Shown here: in pieces, positions 12,665 to 26,100 of the stretch | Layout of the letters: each line of letters opens with the position of its first letter | Position numbering within the stretch: the first letter of the stretch is position 1 | Position numbers and translations under genes: made by a program | The notes under the pieces: generated by a model | Seen by the model: the letters and a program-made list of their open reading frames with translations, nothing else | Database searches by the model: none | What the model was told of the DNA's origin: nothing | Assembly: GCA_963854735.1 (NCBI GenBank) | Contig: OY978109.1 | Span: 682,001-746,000, forward strand | DNA length: 64,000 bases | Direction: 5' to 3' | Source of the DNA: Marvania coccoides | Taxonomy: Eukaryota; Chlorophyta; Trebouxiophyceae; Chlorellales; Chlorellaceae

Positions 12665-14236
12665 GTGAATTTTGTCGTTTCAGGGGTTGCGCATCCAACG
12701 CGCCGTCCTCGACGGGCGAATCAGAGCGCAACCGCCTGCCTGCTACGTGTGATCGCGTCGTAAATGGTGCCGCTGCTGGGCGGTCCACGTTATTCGGATC
12801 TTTGCCTGCCTCGTTAGAATTTCGAGACCCTGAGCCCGCTACGCTGCTGCTCGGCTTATTCTTAAAACAAGAAATCCTGCACCGAAGGAAAAGGGCACGC
12901 GTTGAAACGACTTGAAACCCAGGATGGGCATCTCGGCGCGGAAGCTGAGGCAAACCACGGGAGAAACTTGCGGGGTGCATTCGCGCGTGTATCATAATTG
13001 TGGCACCCAGAACAAGACGATTCAACCACCCCAATATGTGTGATACCTTGAAAAAAAATCCCAGCAATTTTGCGTCACACGCCCTCCCTCTTCTGTGTTA
13101 TATTCCATATAGAATATCCATATTCTGTCAAGAATGAGAAAAGTGTAAGAAAAGGAGTTCTGTTATCGCTGTTTGACGTCGTCCCCAATAAACGCGTCCC
13201 TCCTCACGATTCTTTGTTTCCTTTGTTGCCTTCTCGTGATAGGGTCGACAGACACAAGTTTTTCAGTCTCATGACATACAGCACGGGGATCTCTCTTCCG
13301 ACATGGATACCAGCCGTTGTGGCGGAGAAGAGGCTGGGCAATTGTCTCCCGCCACGACAGCCGTCAGGCGGGAAGCGAGGAGATTGGTATATCGTTGGCT
13401 TTTGAGGCCGCTATTGGCGGTCAAGATCAAGAGCTTGGAGCTCCCATGCACAGGTACCCAAATTTCTGTTTCTCTGGAAAAAAATCCCTCAAAAGCCCGC
13501 CCGAGAGCCTCTCCCAAATTCTTCTCCTACCCAAAGGCAGCCCTGCTGTCTTTCATGCACAGCTTTTAAGTATCTATAAGCTGCTGGAATGGCGAAAGGC
13601 TGTACCTTTGCTACAAACCCATAATAGGTATTTTTCCCGCCCAATGAAAAAGCCGACGGCTCCCCATACCTGGCTGGACACATGGAGATCAGGCCCGCTG
13701 CAGCCTCCGCGCGAGGCAACCTCTCTCAATGGGTGGCTTAACGAGGTGCGCTCAATAGGAATGTAACGCGAGGGGGCCGAGCGTCGATAAACCCCTCCTT
13801 GTGTGTTGGTGGGGTGGGGGGAATTTAAAATTAGCGAGACAGACAGGGCTTGATCCCCGTTCTATAACTGGAATGTTCAATTTTTCTTTGAATATATTTG
13901 TTTCATAACATTATGAACACCATTAGATGGAGTGCAGCCGTCGATCCTAGCACGAAAACTATGCGCCGGGATGACAGTTGGTGATGCGTATTATTCAAGC
14001 GATCGAGCTTCAACACTAATATTCCTGTTCCATACACATTGTATTGACATAAAACACGATGCAGCAGACGCATGGTGGAAACGTGCGTTATTTGCGCTGA
14101 TACATTTTCATGCCCCTGATGTCCCTTGACTCACTGTCCCCTCCTTTTTGTGCAGTCACCAGATGCATTTTTTACCAAAGCTGCTCGGCCTCCTCAAGCG
14201 CGGCAGCGCAGGGGTGGATTTGGTGACCCTGGCACC
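12665..14236. other. intergenic spacer and 5' UTRs of divergent genes
   Basis: May hold the first exon of the PP2C gene (12656 upward, minus strand) and the 5' UTR of the CLASP-like gene, including a likely leader-intron acceptor TTTTGTGCAG ending near 14154. The moderately GC-rich stretch 13290-13740 has open frames on both strands, but none resembles a protein family. Confidence 0.4.
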
Positions 14237-17200
14237 ATGGCCACCAACGGCGAGCTCCCTGTTGCTCCCGAGGTCACCCTCACCTCTGAGCGGCAAATCT
14301 CGGACGAATTTCGCGCCATAGCAGACAACCTGCACCTAAAAAAGCCCTGGGAGGAGCGCGTCACCGCGCTGCTGCGGCTGGAGGGCCTGGTGAAGGGCGG
14401 TGCGGCGCAGCAGTTTCCCTCGTTTGCAGAGCAGCTGCCCTCGCTGCAGGCTGCCCTGGCGGAGCAGCTTGGGGACCGGCGGTCCGCGATCTCCCGGCTG
14501 GCCTGCCACGTGCTGTCCGTGGTGGCGGAGGCCTGCGGAAGCCAGGCAGAAGCTCTGGCCATCGCCATGCAACCGGCGCTGTTCAGAGCGCAGGCCATGT
14601 GCATTCAAATCGTGACAGACGCTTCAGACGCATGCTGCCGAGTCCACATGCACTGCTGCCCCACTCCACGCTTGCTGCCTCTGCTGTGTTCCACCGTTAC
14701 CACCAGCAAAAACACAAAATTGCGGCAGGCTGCGGCTGAGTACCTGCTGCTGGCCGTTAGCGAGTGGGACACGGCTATTTTTGAGCGGCAGGTCGACGCG
14801 GTGGAGGCTGCCATCATGGCGGCGGCGCAGGACGCGGCGGCAGAGACCAGGGAGGCTGGCCGGGCTGCATTTGTGGCATACCACGCCGTGCGCAAGCAGG
14901 CAGCGCAGGCCATGCTGCGTAAGCTGCCGGACACCGAGCGCTCGCTGCGAGACAAGCTACAGAAGGCAGTGACCCCCACTGTGGGTGGCGGTAAGTAACC
15001 CTTAATAGTATTTTTTTTATTTTCGGAACGCAACACCGTACCCTTCATCATCTCATGGTGACCAAATGTCAATTTCGCTGCTGCAGCTGCGGGAGCTGAG
15101 GCTGGAATAGCTTCCCTCTCCCTCTCCAGTTCTACCTCGCAGTCGTCCTCCCTCTCGCGAAAGTCTTCGGCATTGCAAATTCCTTCTCCCACCGAAAAGG
15201 CAAAGCGCGCCGCAGCTGGAGGCGGCCCCATGCGAGTGTCCAAGCTGACGCTGCCCTCCCCCCGAGGTGCCAAGGAGACTTCAGGCTTTATCAGCGCGCG
15301 GGCAGCGGGCGACACCCCGCGGCAGCAGCGCCCAGGGTTTCTCAGCGCCAGGGCGCCCTCCGCTCCGGGACCGCTGCCATCCCCCTCCGCGGCCCTCCCG
15401 CGCCGCCCCGCCTCCGCATCGGCGTCCCCCGCTGCCACGAGGACGAACTCCTTCTCTTCCGCGTCTGGTCGAACAGAGAACAATCTGCTGCCGCGCTCTC
15501 ACGAAAAGAGGTCGGCGTCCGCGGCCAGCAGGAGGTCGCCTGGCGGGGCGATGCGGATGTGCATGGTGCTGCCAAAGTACGGGGAGGAGGCGGAAGAGCG
15601 AACCGGTATTGCCGGCAACCTGCAGCTGCCGGCGTTTGCGGGATCGCTCATGCCGCACCACACCACGCCCCCAGCAGCCCCTCCGCCGCAAGACAACAGT
15701 CCTGCTGCAGAGTCGCTCCCGGATGTGCCTGTAGGCTCGAGAACCGCCCAGCGAATTGCAAGGCCCAGGCCGGCAGCTGCACGCGTGCTCCTGCCAGATG
15801 AGGGCTACTCTGGGCTTCCCATGACCGCCTCCCGCGTTCCTCGCGTCAGGAACAGCCCGCCTGAGGGCAGTGCCAGGCCTGTAAGGCCGTGGCTGGGTCC
15901 TGAGGACGAGCCTCACCTGAAGACGCTGCCAGAGCTGATGACCTCTCTGTCGTTCCCTGGGCTGCCGTGGGACGAAAAGGAAGAGAACTTCCAGGCCATG
16001 CGGGCTTCAATTGACGGCGGCATGGCGTCGACGCTGGCTCCCAGTGAAGAGGACCTCATGGACGCTGAAGAGCGGTTCACTAGGGTCATGATTCACGGCA
16101 TACATGACAGCCATTTCAAAGTGTCAATTGCAGCGCTTCACGCGCTGATGGCGGCACTGCATGCCCCGCCCCTGGCCGCCGCCTTCGAGCACTGCATCGA
16201 GGCGCTGGCGCCTCCGCTGTTTGCCAAAGTTGCCGACGCCAAGGAGCAGATTCGCGCAGCGGCGGCCAACGCCGTGGCATTCCTGCCCCAGGCACTGGAC
16301 CAGGAGGCGGTGCTGCACGGAATGTCGGCTGCGCTGGCCTCCACCCGGTCCCCCAAAGTACTGTGCGTGGTTATGGACTTTTTCACTGCTCGCGTGAGCG
16401 CGGCAGTCAAGGTGGGGAGGGATCCGGCGCAGGAGTCGGCGGCCACTCGCGCCTTGGTGGCTGGCTGCCTCCCGTTGGCCACCCACAAGCACCCTGACGT
16501 GCGCCACAGCGCGCTGACCGCGCTGTCGGCGGTGCGGGAAGCTGGAGAGGCCAGCGCTCAAGTGGTGAGCGACCTGCTGCGCGTGCTGCCGCGCCAGGTG
16601 GCTGATACTATCAACCGCGGCCTAGACCAGGTCATGATGGAACCCCAGCCGGCAGCTGCGGCAGCCGCAGAGCCCCCGTCTTCTCCTGTTCGGCCGCCTT
16701 TCCAGGTATCCATCTCCCCGCCGTCCTCTCCCAGGGCTTGGGATGTTGGCGCCTCGGGCAGCAGCAGCCCGTACAAAGCGCGTTCTACCAGAGGGGACCT
16801 CACCCCTCCCCACAGCGCAAGGCGGCATTACGCCACAAACACACCTCCGCCAGGCTCGCCCTCCGCCTTCTTGCCCCCTACCCCTGGGTCTACAGAGAAG
16901 ATGTCGGGGTCGGCGGTGAAGGAGGCGGTGGCGCAGTCCCCTATGGCCGTCGATATCAGCGTGGACGCAACGTTCAGCGTGCAGTGCGACGCAGTGGACT
17001 TGAGAGCGGCGCACCCCTGCTCGCCCGTCGGCAGCCCGCAGCCGCCGCCAAAGAGCGAACGCTCGCTGCGGGAGCTCAATTATGAGCTGCAAGACTGCTT
17101 CGCGGGGCTGCGACCAATGCCCTCTGCAGCTGCACTGCAGGTGGCGGTGGGGCTCGCGCCGAGGCTGCCGCCCGAGCAGCAGGCTTCGCTGGGGGAGGCT

Positions 17201-17782
17201 GTGGCTGGTGGTTTAGTGGCCGTGCTGCGGGAAGGCACCGACGCGGAGCTGATGGAGGTGGCTCTGCTGGTGTTTTCGGATCTCTCTCGGTTGATGTGTG
17301 AAGAAACGATGACCAACATCGATCTGTTGGGGGAGCTGCTGCTGGCGGGGCGATACGAGGTCCAGAGCATCGCGGCTGCGGCTGAAAAATGCACGCAACT
17401 GCTGCTGGAGTCGCTGGATCCGCTGATTGCGTTTGGGGCGGTGGTCTCGCAGCTGCCAAATGCTGGGGAGAGAGCGCCGTTTGACGGGAGACCTGCCACG
17501 GTGGCGCTGGGGGCGCTGCGGCTGCTGGAAACCCTCATTTCTGACATTTCTGAGCCTCTGTTGATGGAAGTTTTGGATGTGGTGGTGCCGCCGCTCTGCA
17601 CCTGCTACCTGTCGGCCAATGCTGAGATTCGGCGGCTGGCGGTCAAGTACATAGTGGCTATGCACTTGAGGGTGGGAAAAGAGGCAATGCTGCCTCACTT
17701 GGAGTCTCTCTCGCTGGCCCAGCTGAAACTGGTCGAGATTTACGTCGATCGATCGATGGCCAACCGGAACCCTTATAACTGA
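14237..17782 (+). CDS. CLASP-like TOG-domain microtubule-associated protein
   Basis: Two exons, 14237-14990 and 15087-17782, join in phase to 1149 residues. The N-terminal 235 residues are helical repeats with a CLASP-N/TOG-like start (KKPWEERVTALLRLEGLV) and a conserved inter-helix loop with LGDRRSAISRLACHVLS. A Ser/Pro/Arg-rich linker (about 250-480) of the kind that binds microtubules and EB proteins follows, then a second TOG-like array (about 500-740), another Ser/Pro linker, and a third helical region (about 870-1140). CLASPs stabilise microtubule plus ends and cortical arrays. The ATG lies in ACCATGG, a good initiation context. An upstream in-frame extension to 14126 is probably leader. 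The family call rests on the first domain and the overall layout. Confidence 0.75.
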
Positions 17783-18078
17783 AAAAATAACGCCCACTGG
17801 TCTTTTCTTTTCTTTCTGTTGCGTTGAAATTGTCTGGTTTTGAAGTCAAATAATGAACTTAAGTTTTCTCTCTACCCCTTTTTTATCTTCTTGTGTCTTA
17901 TTTATCTGTCTGTGTTTGTGTTTTATATGACTACTTACCGTCTACTTTTTGCCCCGTTTAGATAGTACTCTTCTCCATCCATAACCCATTTGTCATCATT
18001 TGCTGCTAAATTATTATAATCGTGCGCGCGTTGTAAGGAGTACGCAAGCTATTTTACGGTCATCATATCATTTTACCG

Positions 18079-19627
18079 CTAAAAGAAAAGATGCTGGTGC
18101 CGGTTGCTCAACGTCCGCAGCACTTGCCCAGCCGCCTGCACCGCCTCCGCCTTACCAACTAACGGATCCATGGCTAAATACAACTCCGAAGCAGGCCCTG
18201 AGAGTGCTACGAGAGTGAATTTTTGCCTCGATTCATAGCGCAACGTCTGCAAGGGACCCTGCACGTGCTCTCCTGCATGGTCGAACATCGCGGCTCGCAA
18301 CTGGCTGTACGCCACAATGATATCCTGCGGTATTGCAAGGCCGAGGGGGGAAGAATGGTTATAAAAAAAAAAAAACGTGAAGCGGATATTTTTTGGTCAT
18401 GAAAATAATAAACATTACAAAATAACCTTGCCTGCTGAAGCTGTTCAGAAGCGGAGGGAGCCCAATCGGAGGCCACAAACTGCTGGGGCTTGGACAGCTT
18501 GTACACACAGTGCCACAGGCAGCTGGCGCCCAACCCCGCCCGCTCCAGGGAGCTCTGCAGGCTCCCCAAGCTGGTCAACGCGCAGCCGTCACTTCTGCAC
18601 ACCTCTGCAGCCTCTTGCACTGCTGACAGCGCCCCTGACGCGCCCAACGTCTCCACAAGTGACCGCTTCGCCGTGTTGATGGCTTGAAAGTCGGGATTTG
18701 CGCCTCCTACCAGCAGCACCAGCGCTGTGCCTGACGCCGCGTCCATGAACTGAATGCAGGCGTGGAGGTGGCCGTTGGGGTTATAAGTGGGCAAGCAAAT
18801 GGGGGTGAATGTCTCCGCCTGCTTCAAGCTCTGGTTGGACTGCAAAAAGTTGAGCAACAGCAGCACGTCCCATTGCTGCAACGGCGGAGTGCTGTTTGAT
18901 GATTTGTGGCCAGCTGCTGCGATGGACACCAAGCTCTCTCCGCTGGCAATCAGCGCAAACGTAGCTCTCGAGGCCGCCAACGCGGTCTGCAAGGCGGCGG
19001 ACACAGCTGCTCGGGAGATGGCTGGCAGCGGCAACGAGGAATACGCCCCGAGTGCTGCTGCAGGGCTCGCCGTGAAAGACCGAATCAGCGTCTGCAGCAT
19101 GGTTTCTGACCCAACGAGCAGTCGACGCGCGTCGTAGCCCGGACTTCTGGCGAAGATTGATACCAAGGCGGAGGCTGTGAGGAGCGAAGTGAGCTGGCCG
19201 TGCACCAGCGCTAGCTGCATGCGCAGCACCGCTGGGGGCTCCGCCAGCGTGGAGACTGCCACCAGGCAGATGGGGCTGCGGTCCAGGAAGGCCACCACAC
19301 ACCTCCCACGCCTGCCAAATGAGGGTTATGCATTAAAAAGGGAGAAAGTTGAAGGGGCGGGGCGGTGGGTGAAATTTGAGAAGGTCTGAATTTCTCTCAC
19401 CTAATGTAGCGCAGGGATTCAGACCGGGCCTCGGTCGCCACCGACATCAGTGCCTCTGCGGTGGCCATAAAACTCGACAGGCTCTCCTCGTTGCCATGGT
19501 AAGAATAGATGGGCTTGCCGGCGCTGCTGAACACAAAAAATTGCTTGTCGTGGGCCGCTAGCTCGTCCAATGCGCTGGGCACGAACTGCGCCAAAGAGGG
19601 GTGCGCTCTGTGTCCCGAGACTGCCAT
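18079..19627 (-). CDS. MON1: vacuolar fusion protein MON1
   Basis: Three exons (19627-19401, 19311-18432, 18324-18079) give 450 residues. MON1 pairs with CCZ1 as the guanine-nucleotide exchange factor that activates Rab7 on late endosomes. Visible family features are the first longin domain near the N-terminus (FFVFSSAGKPIYSYHG), the hydrophobic strand block beginning VVAFLDRSPICLVAV, the second longin segment with ETFTPICLPTYNPNGHLHA, and GLGASCLWHCVYK before the C-terminal domain. The protein lacks the long acidic N-terminal extension seen in many MON1 proteins and starts close to the longin fold. Intron 2 needs a GC donor (18431) to keep the frame into DIIVAYSQLR. Confidence 0.9.
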
Positions 19628-20097
19628 TAATTCCTGGGGTTTCGCTTCGATCGTGGGTGGGCAAGATCCGAAAAATAGTCTTGAAAAGCTTCACCACAAT
19701 ATAATTACCCAAGCGTATGCTCTTTTATTACTGTGAGAGACATTGAAGAAAAGGCAAAATTGTTTATTTACAATGAATTTAATAAAATACCAGGCCAGCT
19801 GACGGTGAAATAACTGCAGCTAGCTGGGTCCAATTTTTGAGAGCAATATGGAAGCAGGATCTCAATACCTTCTCCGCAGTAATCTGAAATACCATGCGGT
19901 CTCCACAGCAGCCAGCCAGCTGCGTCTCTCCATGCCCAGGCCTAAAATTTCACGATTCCCCCCAACCCAAGAACTTTCGAAGACAACGGCAGCTTGCAAC
20001 AGCTGGTAGTACTATTACAGATCCGTTTACATATTCTTTCACAAAAAGCACACACTCCATCTCAATACATTATATTATGTCATAATTCTTTCTTTCT
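19628..20097. other. intergenic spacer
   Basis: Contains the upstream region of MON1 and the 3' UTR of the nucleostemin-like gene. No coding sequence is supported. Confidence 0.5.
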
Positions 20098-22237
20098 TCA
20101 CTCCATGGCTTCTGCCTCAGAGTCCCCTTCCTCTTCGCTGCTCTCCTCGCCATCGTCAGAGCCCTCAGCCAGCCCAGCGTAGGCGTTCGCGTGCTCCGCG
20201 TCCGCCCAGTCCGCCTCAAAATCAAAGTCGGAGTCGCTGTTGCCGTCTCCCTCGCCAGCCGCCTCCTTCACTACGCTTGAAACTTTCTTCGCCTTCTTCC
20301 GCTCCGCCTTGGCCACCTTGGGGTTGAACTGCCCCTTTTGGCCATACAGCTGCTCGTTCTGCGTCGCTTTGCCGCTGCGGGTGCGGGTGGCCACTGGCTC
20401 GGCCTCCTCCATCGCGTCCTCATCGTTTTCTTCCTCCTCAATTTCGCTGCCGCTCATTTCCTCTTCCTCCCCTCCGCTTGCTGCCGCTGCTGCTGCCTCT
20501 GCGTCCAGAGCCACGTGCGCCTCCCCCATGGTCTCGGTTTGGAAGAAGCCCGCGCTCTGGGGGTCTTGCAGCGACGGCAAACCAGCCACCACAGCATTTT
20601 GCTCGGCAGCAAAGACCGCCGCCGCATCAAAATCGGCACCCCAGTCCGACACCACCGCCGCGGTGCCTGCAACTTCAGCCTCGCGCTGGATGGGGCGGGT
20701 GAAGTAAGGAATCTTGCCGCTGTTCCAATCCTGTGGAAGGAAATGGAAGAAAAATACATAGATGAGGAAATTATTAATTATTTGTACAAAAAAAACAATA
20801 AATTGATATTGATTAGGCTTGCATGAATTATATAAAGCAAGAGGAAACCTAAATGTAGAAGAAATAGGTGTAGAAAACTGGATGCAGAAAAATACAATCG
20901 GCTCCTTACCTGCAGCACGATGCGGGCAGCTGCTGCGGTGTCAACCAAGCCCTGCCTCTTCAGCTTCCCGCGTGCGGTGGCCACATGGGTCAGGAACCCG
21001 TCCACTCCCTCAAACGCCGGCACCTTGTAGAGCATCATCAGCTGCTTGGCGGGGCACCGCTTCACAATCTCAGCAACTGGCAGCACAGGGTCCTCCATCT
21101 GCTCCACCTTGACGCAGTTACGCAGGGCGGCAGCGGCAGCGCCGTCCGCGCCCGCAGCCGCAAACACCACTCCAGGCGAGTCCAGCAGCGTGACTTGGCG
21201 GTCAAGGTGAACCTCTTGCACAGATTTTGTGACGCCAGGGGTGTTTCCGACCTGTGCCACGCGCGTGCGCTTGAGGGAGTTGATGAGGGAGGATTTTCCC
21301 ACGTTGGGCAGCCCGATAACGCCCACGGTGATGGAGGATTTGAGGCCGCTCTGCCCGCGAGCGTAATTCTTGAGGAGGTGCAGCAGAGTCTCCGCTCCCA
21401 GGCACTCTGAGCCGCGCATCGCAGAGTCTGCGGCGGAGGTGAGCTGTTTGCGCCCCAGGTTGGTGCCCTGGCGCTGGGTGCTGCACTTGAAGGCCACCGC
21501 AGGCAGCTCTTCTCGCAGGTGCTTCAGCCACTCCTCTACCACCTCACGGGGCACCAGATCTGCAAGAATTAAATAGATAAGAACAGGTAAGATAAAAAAT
21601 AATCTTGTTTTTATTTTGAAGTGAAAAAGACATGAAAATGGTGCAAAAAGGGGAATTCAAAACATGCTCCCATACCGATCTTGTTGAGCAGCAGGATGAT
21701 CTTCTTGTTGGGACCAATGCGGCGAACGAAGCGCTCCACGTCCAGGCACCTGCTGCCCGCGGGGTCTCGTGCGTCCAGAACCTCGATGATGACGTCAGAA
21801 GCCTCCACCACGCGAGCAAAGTCCTTGAAAAAAGCTTTGAGAGAGTAATCGACATAGGAACCGTCGGGGGCGGCAGCAGCGCCGCCAGGGCGGGCGGCGG
21901 CGGTCTCGTAGGCTTGGCCGCGCGCGGCAGCGACCTCCTGCATCGTGTGCAGGCCGCCATCCTCCGCGTGAGCGGCTAAAGCCTCCCGGCGGGCGTCGCG
22001 GAGGGCCTTCTCGCGGGCGACAGCGCGCTCCTTCTGCGCCTTGAGCTGCTGAATGAGCTCCTCCTTGAAGGGCCAGCTGTTGGGGATGCCTGGGTCCTTG
22101 GGTGCCTTGCGATGGGTGCCGTTCTTCTTCTCCTCCTTGCGCTTCTTGCGGTGGTGCTCCTTCACCTTTTTCAGCACCTTGTACTTTTGTTTCAGCGTCT
22201 GCCGCTTGGACTTTGACTTTTTGCTCTTCTTAGGCAT
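20098..22237 (-). CDS. NSN1: nucleostemin-like nucleolar GTPase (GNL3/NSN1 type)
   Basis: Three exons (22237-21676, 21559-20910, 20730-20098) give 614 residues. The N-terminus is a Lys/Arg-rich GN3L/Grn1 region ([20 protein letters not shown]) that acts as a nucleolar signal. The GTPase is circularly permuted, as in the YlqF/YawG family: G5-like DARDP, then G4 NKIDLVP with the intron inside the motif, then the G1 P-loop [10 protein letters not shown]2 and G3 DSPGV. The C-terminal quarter is acidic (Glu/Asp/Ser-rich) with a basic patch near 530-560. Such proteins act in nuclear 60S ribosome assembly. The start codon is followed immediately by the conserved basic region, which supports it. Confidence 0.92.
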
Positions 22238-23123
22238 GTTGGTGAGGCCGCCGCGAGAAGATGCAAAAAAAAAGTATTAAATTTAGCGGCGTGGGCAGCT
22301 CTGGCGGCTTGGCTTGGTCTGCGCACGAACAGATATTACCCAAAATATTTATTTTTTAGAATTTAGTTATATAAATCGCAATTGCATGAGTGAAGACCAA
22401 GACGATTCCGCCCGCCGCCATTCTATTAATTAATATTTTTTCTTGAGGGCGGAATTTTTTGAATTTACATCATCATCACCTGTTTCTTGCCTTTTCGTCG
22501 CTTTTTTTCATATGCCCCTTGTTTTAGTACTTTTGTGCGCCTCTGTCTATTGCAGGGTTCGTTGGAGACTTCATGACAGGGCATGTTTTCCCCCCCTGCT
22601 TGGAGTCGGCACCGGCGATTTGATAAAACTGATAAGAGGCCTCCTTTTACATTTAAAAATAACATGACAATCATGGAATAGCTCACGGGTTGAAATTAAA
22701 AGTTCTCCATTTGGGGAATATAAACATAAAGACGAGGAAAAAAGAAGACGGGGAAAACATTCTTTGCAGAAGAAGAAAACATCTTCAAAATTTGATTATA
22801 TTTAGGTCTTAAAAATACTGGCGCATGCCAATAAGGCCGAAATTTAGAAAAAGAGTAGTTTGTATTGAAAAGAGGCAAAAACTGAAGTGGTACAAAATAT
22901 TAGTGAGAGAAAATACAAGCACCGTAACTGGTGAAGCATTAGCATCTATTGCTTAGCAAAAAGTAGAAACGATGATTGTATATACGAAGAGAAAAGTGTG
23001 GGAAAAAATATATATAGATAACAGGTTTCAAATATTAACACGGATAGACGTGAAGATGTAGATAAAGTAAAGGTGGTGGACTAAAACTGTTAACTACCCC
23101 CAAAACAATTTCTATTATTATTG
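22238..23123. other. intergenic spacer
   Basis: AT-rich, with A-rich sequence across 22680-23090. It contains the promoter of the nucleostemin-like gene and the 3' UTR of the metalloprotease gene. No gene seen. Confidence 0.5.
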
Positions 23124-26100
23124 TTAAGGCACACAGATCTTGAAGCCCAAGACAAAGTTCTTGTTCGAGGTCCGAGCCCTGTCGCCTTCCCGATAAAGAT
23201 AACACAGAGCCTTCTTGCTGGTATCAAACGACCAAGAGTTGCAAAGAGCGTTAGCCTTGCAGTTGCCAGAGCACGTAACTCCTTTATCTGCTGCAGTTTT
23301 GTAGGCCGCTTTGACGAGAGTGCCAAAAGCGTATTTGAACGAAGGCACGATGGGCGACATGGAGTACGACTTGCAGCACTTGGAGGTATCATACGACAGG
23401 CAGGTTGAGGAGCAGCTAAGGGTGCCTCCTACGTAGCCAAGGTTGAGCGATGCACACGTTTTCCCAGCCAAATTGCTTCCTTCGCACACTTCGCTGCCCT
23501 CGATCACTCCATTTCCACACACGGGCAAGGAAGTGCAGCCTGAAGAAGAAAATAAGAGAGGGAGGCATCATTACTTGCATTTTAATCAATGTAAGCTCGC
23601 TATAAGCCCCACATACCACTTGTAATTACAACTTTTACATACCTGAGGTATCCAGGCTGCAATCTACCTTACACGCAAGATTGCCCCCGTCAAATCCTTC
23701 GCTCTGGCAGGTGCTCGTTCCCAGGTCTGAGCCGTCGCAGGCCTCCTGCGGAAGGATAATATTTTTTTGAAATGTCCATGGTTCAAATGAAACCAAATCC
23801 TATGAAACCTTGAAACCTATGTCATCTCGTCGAAAATGCTGATAAGCTTGGAAGCCAACACAACTTCCTCTTACCGTTCCTTCCTTGATACCGTTTCCGC
23901 ACGTGGAAGACGTGCACAGAGAAGTATCAAAGCCACACGAAGAGCTGCACGACAGCACACCCCCAGTGAAGCCCAGGCTGATGCAGGTAGCTGATCCGAG
24001 GTCGATGCCGTCACATTGCTCCTGCAGGTGGAAATTGTTAAAAAGGAGCTCTGTAAAACGCTGAGACACCCCTTGCATTAATTAATACAAAAAAAACTTG
24101 CCTGTCCCTCCTTGACGTTATCACCGCAGGTGGGTACATTGAAGCACCCGCTGGTATCGATCGAAGCGCAAGAGGAAGAGCAGGTGAGCACCCCGCCATC
24201 AAATCCAAGACTCTGGCAGGTGACTCCGTTGAAATTAGAGCCGTCGCACGCTTCCTGTGGGTAAAGAAATGGTGAAAATGAATTGAAAGGAGAAGGAAAA
24301 TGGGGTTCTGTGCATGTAAACCTGAAAACCTGAAACCTGCGACACAAAAATTGAAAAAACGAAGTACATCCTCTAGGGATGAAGGGGGAAAGGATGACCT
24401 ACCGTGCTTTCAATGATTCCATTTCCACAAACAGATGTGACCTCGACACAGGCGCTGGTATCCAGCGTGCAGCTGCTTGAGCAAGAAAGACTTCCCGAAG
24501 CAAAGCCCAGGGATTGGCAGGTCTTGCCTCCCAACGCAGTGCCATCGCACTGCTCAGACCCTTCGATCACGTTGTTGCCGCAGGTGGTGATTTGGTAGCA
24601 AGAGGGGTTGGAGGCGGCGGTGGAAGCGACGTGAGCACGCATTCTGTAGAATAAACAAAAATAAACAGGGAAGAAATGTGTAAGGGCAAGGATGCATCGT
24701 GCAGGGCTATTTTAGGCACTTAGAAAAATCAAGGGTGGATAAGGAAGGAAGGAAGGAAGGAAGGAAGGAAACAAAACACTTTTCTTTCTTCTGCGCTAAC
24801 TCTGCAGCGTCAATCTTACCTATCAGCAACGCGAGTAGGTGCCACACCGCAGGTGTGGGGAAGGGATGCCGTGCCTGTAATTTGGTAGAGAAAAAATACG
24901 TGAGAAAGAGAGACAATAAATTATATTATTATGACGACGCAAGTTATCCACAGCCATACCTCCGAAGGTCAACGCGATGTTGCTGTATCCGCCGGAAAGC
25001 AGATGACAGTAGCTCATAATTGTCCCTTTGCCACCGTTAAAATAGGGGCTCGTTCCAGTGCAGCTGGGCAAGCCCGCAGCAGCTCCGCAGGAGCTTGAGG
25101 CGTAGCAGTGGTCAATCGAGTCAGCAACGCCACCGATGTTGCAGTACTCGTGGCTGTGTCCGGAATTAAAGTTATGGCCAATTTCGTGTGCAACAACCTG
25201 CGGCAGAAGGGCAGTCAGGGTGAGTCTTTTTAACTTCGGAACGAAGGAAAATTATGGTTTGCCATTAAAACTTAGGGGAGGGAGGGGAGGAAAACCCACA
25301 ATTATGTCCCAGACGACACCAGCAGGGTTCTGCATAACAGATATTGATTGAAAGAGTGACATAGTGAGAAGGAAGAAAGGTAAATTGAGCATTGCATCGG
25401 GGGGGGGGGGGGGGGGGGGGGGGGAGAGAAGAAGCAGTGCAGGTCTTTTTTACTCACGTTGAGCTGGTTCTCGTTCCAGACAAAATTAGCATCGAGAGTT
25501 CCCTTAAGGTAGGAAAAGAAGCATATTTAGAGTTATAAAAAAGACAAAATGAAGGGGAAGAGAAGAAAGGGAGAATGGCTCCGTGCCCAGCTGCTCACCG
25601 AATGTCCTGCACAAAAAATAAGACATCGAAAAGGTCATAAACGCATTAAATTAGAGCTTCAAAGTGCTACAACAAGTTACTCACCGTATCCGTAGTAGTT
25701 GTAGCACAGGACGCCGACGTAAGCAATGCCGCCGCCAGTCTCCATACCCGAGAGCTGATGAGCGACTGTCCTCTTAACGGAGCCCATATTGGTATTCCAG
25801 TGGTTCATAAAGTTTGTTAAAGCCGTAGAGGACGAAGTCGTGGTTGGATAGGGGTCTGTATCCGTGGTCCAGAGCCTGCATTTGCGTCAGAGTTGAGGAT
25901 TAGATAATGTTTGAGCTGCCCTCATTACCAATCATCGCAACTGACCTGAAGTAGCCGATAACCATGTCAGTTTTGATCTCACGGCTGTAGATAAGGTCGG
26001 CGTAGCCAATGAGGTCACCGGCGTAGTCTGCTGCACGGGCAACGTCATTAAACTTGGCGTAGTACTGATAGTCGGTGTCCAGGGCAATGGTGGCCTGAGC

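Noticed and set aside
13269..13766. Overlapping open frames of 80-150 codons on both strands between the PP2C and CLASP genes
   Set aside because: Composition is intermediate, no frame shows a family motif, and no consistent splice pattern links them to neighbours.
15281..17797. Long minus-strand open frames opposite the CLASP-like gene
   Set aside because: Antisense shadows with Arg/Pro/Ala-biased composition and no motifs.
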